Assembly (NCBI GenBank): GCA_030038255.1
Contig: JASHPH010000110.1
Span: 1-34,591 of the forward strand
Direction of reading: 5' to 3'
From: Candidatus Sulfotelmatobacter sp.
GTDB lineage: Bacteria > Acidobacteriota > Terriglobia > Terriglobales > Acidobacteriaceae
DNA length: 34,591 bases
In this document: positions 9,052 to 17,292 of the stretch, piece by piece
Numbering within the stretch: position 1 is the stretch's first letter
Layout of the letters: the number at the start of each line of letters is the position of its first letter
Notes under the pieces: model-generated
Databases searched by the model: none
What the model saw: only the letters and a program-made list of their open reading frames with translations
Told to the model about the DNA's origin: nothing
Translations under genes and position numbers: made by a program

Positions 9052-9576
9052 ATGAAAAAACGAATTGCCCTCTTCACGATTTTCGCCCTCGTTTTCACAG
9101 CCGCGTCGTTCGCCCAGGGAAATCGCCCCAGCCCGCCCGCGTCGGCGACATGCGATCTCGGCGGCGGCAAAACGGTTAAGACCGATTACTCCAGCCCGCG
9201 CATGAAGGGGCGCAAGATTTTCGGCGACCTTGTGCCGCTGGGCCAGGTGTGGCGCACGGGCGCGAACGAGGCAACAACGTTCATCACGAGCGCTGACGTT
9301 GTGGTGGGCGGCAAAACGGTTCCGGCGGGCAGCTACACGATTTTCACCATCCCCGCCGCGGACAAGTGGACGCTGATCGTCAACAAGAAGACTGGCGAGT
9401 GGGGAATCCCGTACAAGTATGAGAGCGAGGAACTGGCCCGCATCGACATGAAAGTCTCCAAGCTACCGTCGCCAGTTGAGAATTTCACCATCGCCTACGA
9501 CAAAGCGGGGAGCAGTTGCACTATGCGTCTGGAGTGGGAGACCACGCGTGCGTCGGTGGACATCAGCGCGAAGTAA
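9052..9576 (+). CDS. secreted DUF2911 protein
   Basis: A 174-residue protein with a clear signal peptide (KKRIALFTIFALVFTAASFAQG). The mature part matches DUF2911: YSSPRMKGRKIFG, LVPLGQVWRTGANEATTF, then VGGKTVPAGSYTIFTIP, followed by W-x-L-I-V-N-K-K-T-G-x-W-G. The family is common in Bacteroidetes and Acidobacteria and has no established role; it probably forms a periplasmic beta-rich fold. The start is secure: AAGGAG stands at 9041-9046, five to six bases ahead of ATG 9052. The gene stands alone on the plus strand between a divergent small gene and the zinc-ribbon gene 147 bases downstream. Confidence 0.88.
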   Translation: MKKRIALFTIFALVFTAASFAQGNRPSPPASATCDLGGGKTVKTDYSSPRMKGRKIFGDLVPLGQVWRTGANEATTFITSADVVVGGKTVPAGSYTIFTIPAADKWTLIVNKKTGEWGIPYKYESEELARIDMKVSKLPSPVENFTIAYDKAGSSCTMRLEWETTRASVDISAK

Positions 9577-9622
9577 CGCTCGCTCAATTGATGAAGTCCG
9601 ATTTCCCGATGGCGAGTTAATT

Positions 9623-9701
9623 GCTGGAGAAATGCGGTCACACGCCACCGTTAAGAAAATTGACCGTCATCCATTTCGCGCGGGCGTACAATTTCTCCAG
9701 C
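9623..9701 (+). other. nested inverted repeats upstream of zinc-ribbon gene
   Basis: Outer arms of 11 bp are perfectly complementary (GCTGGAGAAAT at 9623-9633, ATTTCTCCAGC at 9691-9701). Inside them is a second perfect 6-bp pair (CGGTCA at 9635-9640, TGACCG at 9661-9666). As RNA this could form a 79-base stem with an inner branch, ending 11 bases ahead of the GGGAGG ribosome site of the next gene. It could be a structured leader or an independent RNA; it has no T-run, so a simple terminator is unlikely. Confidence 0.45.
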
Positions 9702-9723
9702 GGCATTCTCACGGGAGGTGTCC

Positions 9724-9888
9724 ATGCCCGTTTACGATTACCTCTGCCTCGATTGTCATAAGCCCTTCGAAGTGGTTCTAACCCTGACCGAGCACGACAA
9801 GGAAGCACCCAAGTGCCCGCATTGTGGAAGTAAAAACGTGGAACAGGAGGCCGCGGCGTTTTTCGCGGTGACCTCGCGGAAGAGCTAG
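9724..9888 (+). CDS. FmdB-type zinc-ribbon protein, 54 aa
   Basis: A very small protein beginning MPVYDYLCLDC and ending with TSRKS. The N-terminal MPxYDYxCxxC and a second CPHCG pair are the signature of the FmdB/CxxC_CxxC_SSSS regulatory family, which binds a metal, presumably zinc, through four cysteines. Despite the name (after a putative formamidase regulator) the role of most members is unknown. The start is well supported by GGGAGG at 9713-9718. It ends 21 bases before the stop of the convergent TPR glycosyltransferase gene. The length is at the short end for the family, but both Cys pairs are intact. Confidence 0.85.
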   Translation: MPVYDYLCLDCHKPFEVVLTLTEHDKEAPKCPHCGSKNVEQEAAAFFAVTSRKS

Positions 9889-9908
9889 CGGAACTGCCAG
9901 AACCTGCT

Positions 9909-11792
9909 CTACTGCGCGCGCAAAGAAAGGGCGTCGGCGGCTTGTTGCGCCTCGGCCAAGTCCGGATCAAGGCTGAGTGCTCCCTGGTATGCGATTCGAG
10001 CCTCAGCCAGTCGTCCGGCTTGCAACAACCCGCGCCCGAGTTCAAGGTACGCTTCCGCAGTGGGCTGGAGTTCTATAGAGCGGCGGAGGAACCCGATTGC
10101 GTCGTCGACTTTGCCCTCTCTCGACGCCAGCAGACCTAGGCCCAGCCAGGCATTGAACTGGCCGGGATTGAAACGTAACGATTGTTCGAAGTCCTGCCGG
10201 GCCTGCTGGTCCTCGCCCAGAGCGCGCTCGGCAGCACCCAGGTTCGCGTACGTGGCACCGAGCAGGCTCGCGTCCGAAGTCAACTGAACCGCCGTCTGGT
10301 ATTCTCTCACCGCTGCTCGAAGCTGATTATGGGTCTGGTAGTAGGTTCCCAGATTGCTGCGGCTCATGGGATCTTTCGGATTGATGCGCGACGCGGCCAG
10401 GAAATGGGGATAAGCCTCTTCCTCTTTGCCCATCAAAATGAGCGCTCCGCCGAGGTTGTCTTCCGCGATGAAGTTGTCACGTGTAATCGAAACTGCGTGC
10501 GACCACAAATCATAGCTGCTTCGCCAGTATCCGATCTGGTGATGAGTCACGAGCGCTAATACAAGTATGGCAGCCGCCGAGGGAATTGCGCGCCAGGTCA
10601 GCGCAATCTTCCTTGCGTCGAGAATTTCAGTCAGGCCGAACGCGATCATCACAAATAACCCGAGCTCCGGAATATACGCAAAACGGTCAGCCATCGCCTG
10701 ATCTCCCACTTGAACCAGCCCAATGGTGGGAAACAGAATGCCGAGAAACCACAGCCAGCCGACAATCAGATATCCACGCTTGATGAAGATCAATAATCCG
10801 GCAACCGCGAGCAGCAAGACCGTGGCACAAGCAACTTGCCAGCCGGAGAGCCCATTTCCCGGGTGCGGATAGACCGGCGTCAAATGGCTGGGCCAAAGAA
10901 TCTTCCAAATGTACTCCGCATAAGAAACGACTGCATTCTCGACACGGACCGTCCATGGAAACTGCCCGGTTGAGCGAGTCGCGCCGGCAGCTTTTTGCGC
11001 AACCAACGTCACCCACGACGCAGCAGCAGACATGATCAATAACGGAATCTTCTCGACAGCCAGCCTGCCCAACGGTGCCGGTCGAGCCGGAATCGGGCCC
11101 GATTGGTAGCTGCCCTTCATTCTTCCGAGCGGCCAATAGTCAAGCAATAGCAGAGCGAACGGCAACGTAACCGCCATCGGCTTCGAGGCCAGAGCGCACC
11201 CGAAAAGACCCGCTACCGCCGCGTAGCGCTTCGCATTCGGCCGCACCGCATACCATCCGTAAGCCCCAATGCATGCCAGAAAGAAAAAGCCGCTGAGAAC
11301 GTTCTTTCGCTCCGCCGCCCACGCGACCGATTCCACATTCAGAGGATGCACCGCAAACAGTGCCGCAACAAAAATACTTGCCAACCATCGGCCGCTGGCC
11401 CAAGTCAGCAAGAGAAATACAAGCACCGCGTTACAGCTGTGGATCAGCAAGCTCACGAAATGATGCCCGGCCGGATTGAACCCAAAAAGCTGAACGTCGA
11501 GGGCGTGCGAGATCCACGTCAGCGGATGCCAGAATCCTGCCTGACCGGTTGAGCTCAGTGCCCACCTCACCGTCGCCCAACTGAGACCGCCGCGGATATA
11601 GGGATTCTCGGTGATATAGCGGTCGTCGTCGCAGTTGATGAACGGATTGCGGCTTACCGCATCGTACAAGGCCAGCGTTGCAACGACCAGCAGAAGGCAA
11701 ACGACCGCGTTACGCTTCCCGGCAGACGCAAACATGCCTGACTCGGCTGGAATCGCCTGCACCTTCTGCATTTTTGCGGAACTCGTCGCCAT
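9909..11792 (-). CDS. TPR-containing polytopic membrane glycosyltransferase (TMTC/PMT-like)
   Basis: A 627-residue protein with two parts. Residues about 28-420 form many hydrophobic membrane segments and include FINCDDDRYI just after the first segment, an acidic motif in the first periplasmic loop as in GT-C transferases, and HPLNVESVAWAAERKN, typical of the TMTC-like family. Residues about 440-625 are tetratricopeptide repeats, with units such as AYLELGRGLLQAGRLAEA. By family it would transfer a sugar from a lipid-linked donor to exported protein or glycan at the membrane, but donor and acceptor are unknown. The start at ATG 11792 has no strong ribosome site; internal starts at residues 8 and 20 are possible. 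The gene is followed convergently by the zinc-ribbon gene and stands 120 bases behind gcvPB on the same strand, so cotranscription with gcv is possible. Confidence 0.85.
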   Translation of the reverse strand: MATSSAKMQKVQAIPAESGMFASAGKRNAVVCLLLVVATLALYDAVSRNPFINCDDDRYITENPYIRGGLSWATVRWALSSTGQAGFWHPLTWISHALDVQLFGFNPAGHHFVSLLIHSCNAVLVFLLLTWASGRWLASIFVAALFAVHPLNVESVAWAAERKNVLSGFFFLACIGAYGWYAVRPNAKRYAAVAGLFGCALASKPMAVTLPFALLLLDYWPLGRMKGSYQSGPIPARPAPLGRLAVEKIPLLIMSAAASWVTLVAQKAAGATRSTGQFPWTVRVENAVVSYAEYIWKILWPSHLTPVYPHPGNGLSGWQVACATVLLLAVAGLLIFIKRGYLIVGWLWFLGILFPTIGLVQVGDQAMADRFAYIPELGLFVMIAFGLTEILDARKIALTWRAIPSAAAILVLALVTHHQIGYWRSSYDLWSHAVSITRDNFIAEDNLGGALILMGKEEEAYPHFLAASRINPKDPMSRSNLGTYYQTHNQLRAAVREYQTAVQLTSDASLLGATYANLGAAERALGEDQQARQDFEQSLRFNPGQFNAWLGLGLLASREGKVDDAIGFLRRSIELQPTAEAYLELGRGLLQAGRLAEARIAYQGALSLDPDLAEAQQAADALSLRAQ

Positions 11793-11912
11793 GATCGCCG
11801 CGCGTCGTCTTCATTATAGGAGAGTAGAAACCCGCAGGAGTCGGCATGTGCGCCTTGGCAATAACCGTGGTAACAGGAATCGCTGGAGCAGGCGATGAGA
11901 GGATTCTCTAGC

Positions 11913-13403
11913 CTAATTCTGAGGCTTCCACCGCAGCACTGGCTTGCGGGCCGCGGTGGTTTCGTCGAGCCGCGACACGCGCGTGGAGTGCGGGGCGTCG
12001 AGAACCGTCTGCGGATCTTCCTCGACCTCCTCGGCAATCGACTTCATGGCCTCGATGAACAGGTCGAGTTCTTCCTTCGGTTCGCTCTCGGTCGGCTCAA
12101 TCATCAGCGCGCCCGGCACGATCAGTGGAAACGCTGTGGTGTAGGGATGGAAGCCGTAATCAATCAGGCGCTTGGCAATGTCCATGGTGCGCACACCTTT
12201 TTTCGCCTGCACTTTGTCGCTGAACACAACCTCGTGCATGGTGGGCGTGGAGTACGGAAGATCGTAGGTGCCTTCGAGGCCCTTGCGAATGTAGTTGGCG
12301 TTGAGGACAGCATCTTCAGTTGTCTGGCGCAAACCATCTGGACCGTTTGCCTGAATGTACGCAAGCGCGCGCACAAACATGCCGAAGTTGCCATAGAAAG
12401 CGCGCACGCGGCCGATGGACTGCGGATGGTTGTATTCGAAGGCAAGCGATCCGTCGCCTTTCCTGACGACGACCGGCGTGGGAAGAAAAGGCTCGAGAAT
12501 CTTTTTGACCGCGACCGGGCCAGAACCCGGGCCGCCTCCGCCGTGAGGCGTGGAAAACGTCTTGTGCAGGTTCAGGTGCATCAGGTCGACGCCGAAATCG
12601 CCTGGGCGTGCTTTGCCGACAAGCGCATTCATATTGGCGCCGTCCATGTAAAGCAGACCGCCCTTGGCGTGCAGAATGCCGGCGATCTTGTGGATGTCCT
12701 GCTCGAACACGCCCAGCGTGTTGGGATTGGTCAGCATAAGTGCCGCGACATTCTCGTTCATCTGCGCCTCGAGCGAGGCGATGTCGACCATGCCGCGTGA
12801 ATCAGATTTCAGATTTTCGGCCGCGTAGCTGACCATGGCAGCGGTCGCAGGATTGGTGCCATGGGCGGAGTCAGGGATAAGAATTTTCTTTCGCGCATTG
12901 CCTTGCGACTGGTGATAGGCGCGCACCATCAGCAGGCCGGTCATCTCGCCGTGAGCACCTGCGGCAGGCTGCAGCGTGATGGCGTCCATGCCGGTGATTT
13001 CGATCAGGCATTCGCTCAGGGTTTTGATAATACGCAAAGCTCCTTGGGAAATTTCTTCCGGCTGGTAAGGATGCGCGTTGGCAATGCCCTCCACGCGCGC
13101 GACTGCCTCGTTCACGCGCGGGTTGTATTTCATGGTGCAGGAACCGAGAGGGTACATGCCCAGATCGATGGCGTAGTTCCACGTGGAAAGCCGCGTGAAG
13201 TGGCGGATAATTTCGATCTCGCTCACCTCAGGCATTGCGCCCAGGTTCTTTCTTTCGGACGCCCCGAGCAGCTTTGCGGCATCCACTGCCGGCACGTCGA
13301 GCGGGGGAAGTTTCCAGGCGGCCTTGCCCGGCGAGGACTTTTCAAAGATCAGGCCTTCGTTCTGATTGACGTGACGCGTGGCTTTGCGGGTCATGTGTTT
13401 CAT
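11913..13403 (-). CDS. gcvPB: glycine dehydrogenase (decarboxylating) subunit 2
   Basis: The PLP-binding half of a two-subunit P protein, 496 residues. With GcvPA it decarboxylates glycine and passes the aminomethyl group to lipoyl-GcvH. Visible hallmarks are [33 protein letters not shown] and the cofactor lysine in [18 protein letters not shown] (Lys281). The frame continues open upstream to 13808, but that part lies wholly over gcvPA. ATG 13403 overlaps the gcvPA stop by four bases (ATGA), which fixes the start and implies translational coupling. It is the last gene of gcvT-gcvH-gcvPA-gcvPB. Confidence 0.97.
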   Translation of the reverse strand: MKHMTRKATRHVNQNEGLIFEKSSPGKAAWKLPPLDVPAVDAAKLLGASERKNLGAMPEVSEIEIIRHFTRLSTWNYAIDLGMYPLGSCTMKYNPRVNEAVARVEGIANAHPYQPEEISQGALRIIKTLSECLIEITGMDAITLQPAAGAHGEMTGLLMVRAYHQSQGNARKKILIPDSAHGTNPATAAMVSYAAENLKSDSRGMVDIASLEAQMNENVAALMLTNPNTLGVFEQDIHKIAGILHAKGGLLYMDGANMNALVGKARPGDFGVDLMHLNLHKTFSTPHGGGGPGSGPVAVKKILEPFLPTPVVVRKGDGSLAFEYNHPQSIGRVRAFYGNFGMFVRALAYIQANGPDGLRQTTEDAVLNANYIRKGLEGTYDLPYSTPTMHEVVFSDKVQAKKGVRTMDIAKRLIDYGFHPYTTAFPLIVPGALMIEPTESEPKEELDLFIEAMKSIAEEVEEDPQTVLDAPHSTRVSRLDETTAARKPVLRWKPQN

Positions 13404-14779
13404 CGCGCCACCTCTTCCAGTCCCGCCTCTTTGCCAGAGCGTACCGAGCGCTCGCTCTGGGCCACAAGCCCCACGGCAGTGTCGATTGCGGTCCGCGTGG
13501 TCAGCTCGGTGCAGCACCATAGGGCCGCATTCCCCAACTCCGGATAAAACTTCTGCAACGGTAGTCCGCCCACAATCTTGTGCCCGAGCAGGCGGCTGTT
13601 GATGGCGCGAGGGTCCTCGCTGGTCTGCACGACAAACTCGTTGAAGCGCGGCGAGCCGCCGAACAGGATCTTGCCATGTTTCGCGAATTGCTCTGCTGCG
13701 TAAGTAGCCTTTGCCAGATTCCGTTTCGCCAATTCCTTCAGGCCAACTTTCCCGTACACGGTCATGAAAATGTTGACCATGAGTGCGATCAGCGCCTGGT
13801 TCGTGCAAATGTTCGAGGTCGCCTTCTCACGACGGATGTGCTGTTCGCGCGTGGCGAGAGTCAGAACGAATCCGCGGTTGCCCTGCTTGTCGGTCGTCTG
13901 CCCGACCAGGCGGCCCGGCATCTGGCGGACATTTTTCTCTCGCGTCGCGATCACGCCGCAGTAAGGACCGCCGAAACCCATGGGCACTCCGAAGGATTGC
14001 GCTTCCATAGCGATGACGTCAGCCTGCCGCGGCGGTTCCACGACTCCAAGCGAGACGGCTTCCGCGATCGAGACCACCAGCATCGCCCCGTTTTTGTGCG
14101 CGATTTCGGCGATGGCGTCCACGTCTTCGATAGTGCCGAAGAAATTTGGCGACTGAATAAGCACGCATGCCGTTTCCCCGGAGATCGAGCTCTCCAGCTC
14201 TTTCCTGTTCACGCGGCCATCGTCTCCGAAGCCGACGAGCGAGAGAGGCATGCCTTGATGCGTGGCGTAAGTTGTGAGCACTTCGCGGTATTCGGGATGC
14301 AGACTGCGCGCGACAACTACCGATCGGCGCCCAGTCAGGCGCACCGCCATCATTACGGCTTCGGCTGCGGCGGTCGAACCGTCATACATTGAGGCGTTCG
14401 CCACCTCCATGCCGGTCAGTTCGCAGATCATGGTCTGGAATTCGAAGATCGACTGCAGCGTACCCTGAGAAATTTCGGCCTGATAGGGCGTGTAGGCCGT
14501 AAGAAACTCGCCGCGCGAAATGAGCGAGTCGATAATGACGGGCCGGTAGTGAAAGTAGACGCCTGCGCCCAAAAAACTGGTGTAGCCGTCGCCATTCTCG
14601 CGCGAACGCTGACGGAAGAAGTCCAGGATCTCGGACTCCGCCATCTGGCGCGGGATGTTAAGGTCGCGAGTCAGCCGGTACTCGGCGGGAATCGGTGCGA
14701 AAAGATCGTCGACCGATCGCAGGCCAATCGCCTTCAGCATGGCTTCGCGGTCAGCAGGAGATTTGGGTAAGTAGCGCAT
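13400..14779 (-). CDS. gcvPA: glycine dehydrogenase (decarboxylating) subunit 1
   Basis: The N-terminal half of the split P protein, 459 residues. It is needed with GcvPB for an active PLP enzyme. The N-terminus [15 protein letters not shown] and the segments [26 protein letters not shown] and [15 protein letters not shown] are diagnostic of this subunit. It lacks the PLP lysine, as expected, since that residue is in the partner. It overlaps gcvPB by four bases. Upstream, 148 bases separate it from gcvH, enough for an internal promoter or leader; no strong Shine-Dalgarno is visible ahead of ATG 14779. A GTGAC-N4-ATCAC sequence at 14883-14896, one base from a perfect FNR/CRP-like palindrome, lies in that gap but may be chance. 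Confidence 0.96.
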   Translation of the reverse strand: MRYLPKSPADREAMLKAIGLRSVDDLFAPIPAEYRLTRDLNIPRQMAESEILDFFRQRSRENGDGYTSFLGAGVYFHYRPVIIDSLISRGEFLTAYTPYQAEISQGTLQSIFEFQTMICELTGMEVANASMYDGSTAAAEAVMMAVRLTGRRSVVVARSLHPEYREVLTTYATHQGMPLSLVGFGDDGRVNRKELESSISGETACVLIQSPNFFGTIEDVDAIAEIAHKNGAMLVVSIAEAVSLGVVEPPRQADVIAMEAQSFGVPMGFGGPYCGVIATREKNVRQMPGRLVGQTTDKQGNRGFVLTLATREQHIRREKATSNICTNQALIALMVNIFMTVYGKVGLKELAKRNLAKATYAAEQFAKHGKILFGGSPRFNEFVVQTSEDPRAINSRLLGHKIVGGLPLQKFYPELGNAALWCCTELTTRTAIDTAVGLVAQSERSVRSGKEAGLEEVAR

Positions 14780-14927
14780 AGGAAGCTATATCGATGTATT
14801 CAAGGCCGACTGCGATTCGTATGGCGCGTATCAGTGCTGATTTCAAATTGATGATTTTAGACTACAGACCTTTCCGGACGAAGTGACTCCGATCACTCGA
14901 CAATGGAAAATCTGCAATCGTAAACCG

Positions 14928-15317
14928 TCAGTGTCCCGCCTCTTCCGCGACGAATTTTTCGTAGTCCTCCGCCGAAAGCAAGGCATTCACGTCGGCCGGA
15001 TTCTTCAGCGTGATTTTCACCATCCAGGAACCGTGGGCGTCCTTATTTACATTCTCCGGAGAGGTGGCTAGCACGCCATTCACCTCCGTCACCGTTCCAG
15101 AGGCCGGCGCGAACAGATCTGACACCGCTTTGACCGACTCGACCGTGCCGAAGGTCTTGCCGGCGACCAGTTCCGCACCCACTTTGGGGACTTCGACGAA
15201 AACGATGTCGCCCAGCGACTGCTGCGCGTAATCGGTGATACCGATAGCGGCTGAGTTACCGTTCACCTGGATCCATTCGTGTTCCTTGGTGTATTTGCGA
15301 TCTGTGGGATAGGCCAT
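14928..15317 (-). CDS. gcvH: glycine cleavage system H protein
   Basis: The lipoyl carrier of the glycine cleavage system, 129 residues, normal length. It shuttles the aminomethyl group from GcvPA/PB to GcvT and is then reoxidised by dihydrolipoamide dehydrogenase, which is not in this window. The lipoylation site is Lys63 in GTVESVKAVSDLF, and the N-terminal KYTKEHEWI is typical. A GAGGAG ribosome site stands four bases ahead of ATG 15317. It follows gcvT after 57 bases, so the two are very likely cotranscribed. Confidence 0.97.
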   Translation of the reverse strand: MAYPTDRKYTKEHEWIQVNGNSAAIGITDYAQQSLGDIVFVEVPKVGAELVAGKTFGTVESVKAVSDLFAPASGTVTEVNGVLATSPENVNKDAHGSWMVKITLKNPADVNALLSAEDYEKFVAEEAGH

Positions 15318-15374
15318 AAAGCTCCTCGCTCCTAGCTGCCAGCTTATGTCTGTGATGCTCTCCGCTGTCCGCGG

Positions 15375-16523
15375 TTATGCTGTTTTCTTCGGCCGCTTGT
15401 AAAACGGAGTGGGCACGACCGCCGCCGCGGCACCCTGCCCGCGGATTTCCACCTTCACGGTATTGCCGACTGCACCGAACTCCGGAGGCACGTAGGCCAG
15501 GCCAATATTCTTCTTCAAAAAAGGCGCAGGCGATCCACTCGTGACGTAGCCGATCTCGTGGCTGCTGTTATCGAGAACTTTGTAGCCATCGCGAGCGATG
15601 CCGCGCTCGGTCATTTCAAGGCCGACCAAAGTTCGCTTCAGGTCCGCGGCTTTTGCCTTTTCGAGCGCAGCACGACCGATGAACTCGGGCTTCTCCATTC
15701 TGCAGAAGCGGTCGAGACCAGCCTCCCAAACATTAATCGAATCGGAAATCTCGTGGCCGTAGAGCGGCAGCCTGCCTTCCAGACGAAGCGTGTTGCGCGC
15801 GCCCAAACCGCAGGGAACAGCGTCAAACTCCTTGCCGGCGGCCAGAACCTCGTACCACACTCGCGCGCTCGTGGCCTCATCCGAGGGAATGTAGATTTCG
15901 AAGCCGTCTTCAGCGGTGTAGCCTGTGCGGCCCATCAGAATCTGGTTGAGGCCGCAAAGTTTTCCACGCGTTACCCAGTAAAATTTCACGGCACTGAGAT
16001 CGGCGTCGGTGAGCTTCTGCAGAACGTCGACCGCCTTCGGACCCTGAATGGCGATCTGCGTGAAATCGTCTGAAAGATTCTCCACGGCGCAGTCGAACTG
16101 GCGCGTGTTGTCGCGCACCCAGCTGAAATCCTTCTCGCGCGTGCCCGCGTTAATGACGAGCAGGTATTCGTCCTCGGCGAGGCGATGCACGATCACGTCA
16201 TCCACAAATGTGCCCTCGGGATAGAGCATTGCCGAGTACTGCGCCTGCCCGATCGCCAGCTTCGACGCGTCGTTCATCGAGATGTGCTGAACGGCGGCGA
16301 GCGCCTGCGGGCCGGCGAGGCGGATATCGCCCATGTGGCTGACGTCGAAAATGCCGACGCCGGTGCGCACGGCCATGTGCTCATTGATGATTCCACAGCC
16401 GATGGCCGCAGGATATTCGACCGGCATGTCCCAGCCGTTGAACTCCACCATCTTCGCGCCCATCTGGCGATGGACGGCGTTCAGCGCGGTTTTGCGGATG
16501 GCAGGGGCTTCGACCGAATGCAA
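15375..16523 (-). CDS. gcvT: aminomethyltransferase (glycine cleavage T protein)
   Basis: A folate-dependent T protein of 382 residues that releases ammonia from aminomethyl-GcvH and forms 5,10-methylene-tetrahydrofolate. Diagnostic segments include MVEFNGWDMPVEYP, FDVSHMGDI, RTGYTAEDGFEI and GLGARNTLRLE. The start appears to be TTG at 16523: an in-frame TGA lies just upstream, GAGG stands seven bases ahead of the TTG, and there is no ATG before the conserved N-terminal segment begins, so a non-ATG start seems forced. It heads the gcv operon. I searched the 110 bases upstream by eye for a glycine riboswitch and did not find its conserved core. Confidence 0.96.
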   Translation of the reverse strand: MHSVEAPAIRKTALNAVHRQMGAKMVEFNGWDMPVEYPAAIGCGIINEHMAVRTGVGIFDVSHMGDIRLAGPQALAAVQHISMNDASKLAIGQAQYSAMLYPEGTFVDDVIVHRLAEDEYLLVINAGTREKDFSWVRDNTRQFDCAVENLSDDFTQIAIQGPKAVDVLQKLTDADLSAVKFYWVTRGKLCGLNQILMGRTGYTAEDGFEIYIPSDEATSARVWYEVLAAGKEFDAVPCGLGARNTLRLEGRLPLYGHEISDSINVWEAGLDRFCRMEKPEFIGRAALEKAKAADLKRTLVGLEMTERGIARDGYKVLDNSSHEIGYVTSGSPAPFLKKNIGLAYVPPEFGAVGNTVKVEIRGQGAAAAVVPTPFYKRPKKTA

Positions 16524-16633
16524 AATGGACCTCGATCAGCCAGCAGCGGCAGGTCTGGCGGTTGCCGTGACTGTTTACCGTAACACGCGCTTTTTCGGCG
16601 GGTCAAACGCCTTGGTCGAAGGGAAGAAGCACT

Positions 16634-17215
16634 CTATCGCGTCTCGCGGTCCAGCCATTTTTCGACGCTCACCGGTTGCCAATCTTCCAGCGCTTCGAGC
16701 AGCGCAGGCACCGAGTGCCGCGCCAGTACCAGGGCTCGATTTTCCGGCTTGAGGAAGCGCTCTTCGACGGCATGGTCGAGCATCGCGAGCAGCGGCGAAT
16801 AATATCCCAGCACGTTCAGAATGCCGCAGGGTTTGGCATGCAGCCCGAGTTGGGCCCACGTGACGATCTCGCAGAACTCTTCGAGCGTTCCGAAGCCGCC
16901 GGGCAGGGCGATGAATGCATCCGACAAGTCGGCCATGAGAGCCTTGCGCTCGTGCATCGAGCGCACAAGGTGCAGCTTGGTCAGTCCGCGGTGCCCGACT
17001 TCCAGCGCCATCAAATGCTCGGGAATGACTCCCACCGCCTCGCCGCCAGCAGCTATCACTGCATCGGCGATCGCTCCCATAAGGCCCACTTTGCCTCCGC
17101 CGTAGACCAGACCGATGTTTCGGCGCGCCAGTTCAATGCCTAACTGTTTGGCAGTAGCCCGGTATTCGGGGCGATTGCCAGCGCTCGAACCGCAGAAGAC
17201 GCAGATTCGCTTCAT
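16634..17215 (-). CDS. LOG-family protein (putative nucleoside-5'-monophosphate phosphoribohydrolase)
   Basis: A 193-residue Rossmann-like protein. The N-terminus (RICVFCGSSAGN), GLVYGGGKVGLMG and the signature PGGFGTLEE (residues 105-113) identify the LOG family, often mislabelled lysine decarboxylase. Characterised members release the base from cytokinin or AMP-type nucleotides; the bacterial substrate here is not evident. It lies between ftsI and gcvT on the same strand: 77 bases after ftsI, where there is only a weak 5-bp hairpin, and 110 bases before gcvT. It could therefore be read through from the division genes. No clear ribosome site precedes ATG 17215. Confidence 0.9.
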   Translation of the reverse strand: MKRICVFCGSSAGNRPEYRATAKQLGIELARRNIGLVYGGGKVGLMGAIADAVIAAGGEAVGVIPEHLMALEVGHRGLTKLHLVRSMHERKALMADLSDAFIALPGGFGTLEEFCEIVTWAQLGLHAKPCGILNVLGYYSPLLAMLDHAVEERFLKPENRALVLARHSVPALLEALEDWQPVSVEKWLDRETR

Positions 17216-17292
17216 CGCGCCATTTTAAGTCGAGGAGAAGTGGAAAACTGGCTCACAATGAGCGTGCGAATTCGGGGGGTTGGGTTGAGTCT

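Noticed and set aside
11895..12800. Plus-strand open frame of 301 codons
   Set aside because: Antisense of gcvPB, whose motifs are unmistakable.
13404..13808. N-terminal extension of gcvPB
   Set aside because: Overlaps gcvPA in another frame; the ATG at 13403 with the four-base overlap is the real start.
14883..14896. GTGAC-N4-ATCAC as an FNR-type site upstream of gcvPA
   Set aside because: One mismatch, isolated, no supporting second site; noted in the gene entry only.
16524..16633. Possible glycine riboswitch ahead of gcvT
   Set aside because: The conserved aptamer core elements are not seen on the minus strand in this gap, nor in the gcvPA upstream gap.
17247..17261. Hairpin GCTCA/TGAGC after ftsI as terminator
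   Set aside because: Only 5 bp with a short, interrupted T stretch; too weak to call.
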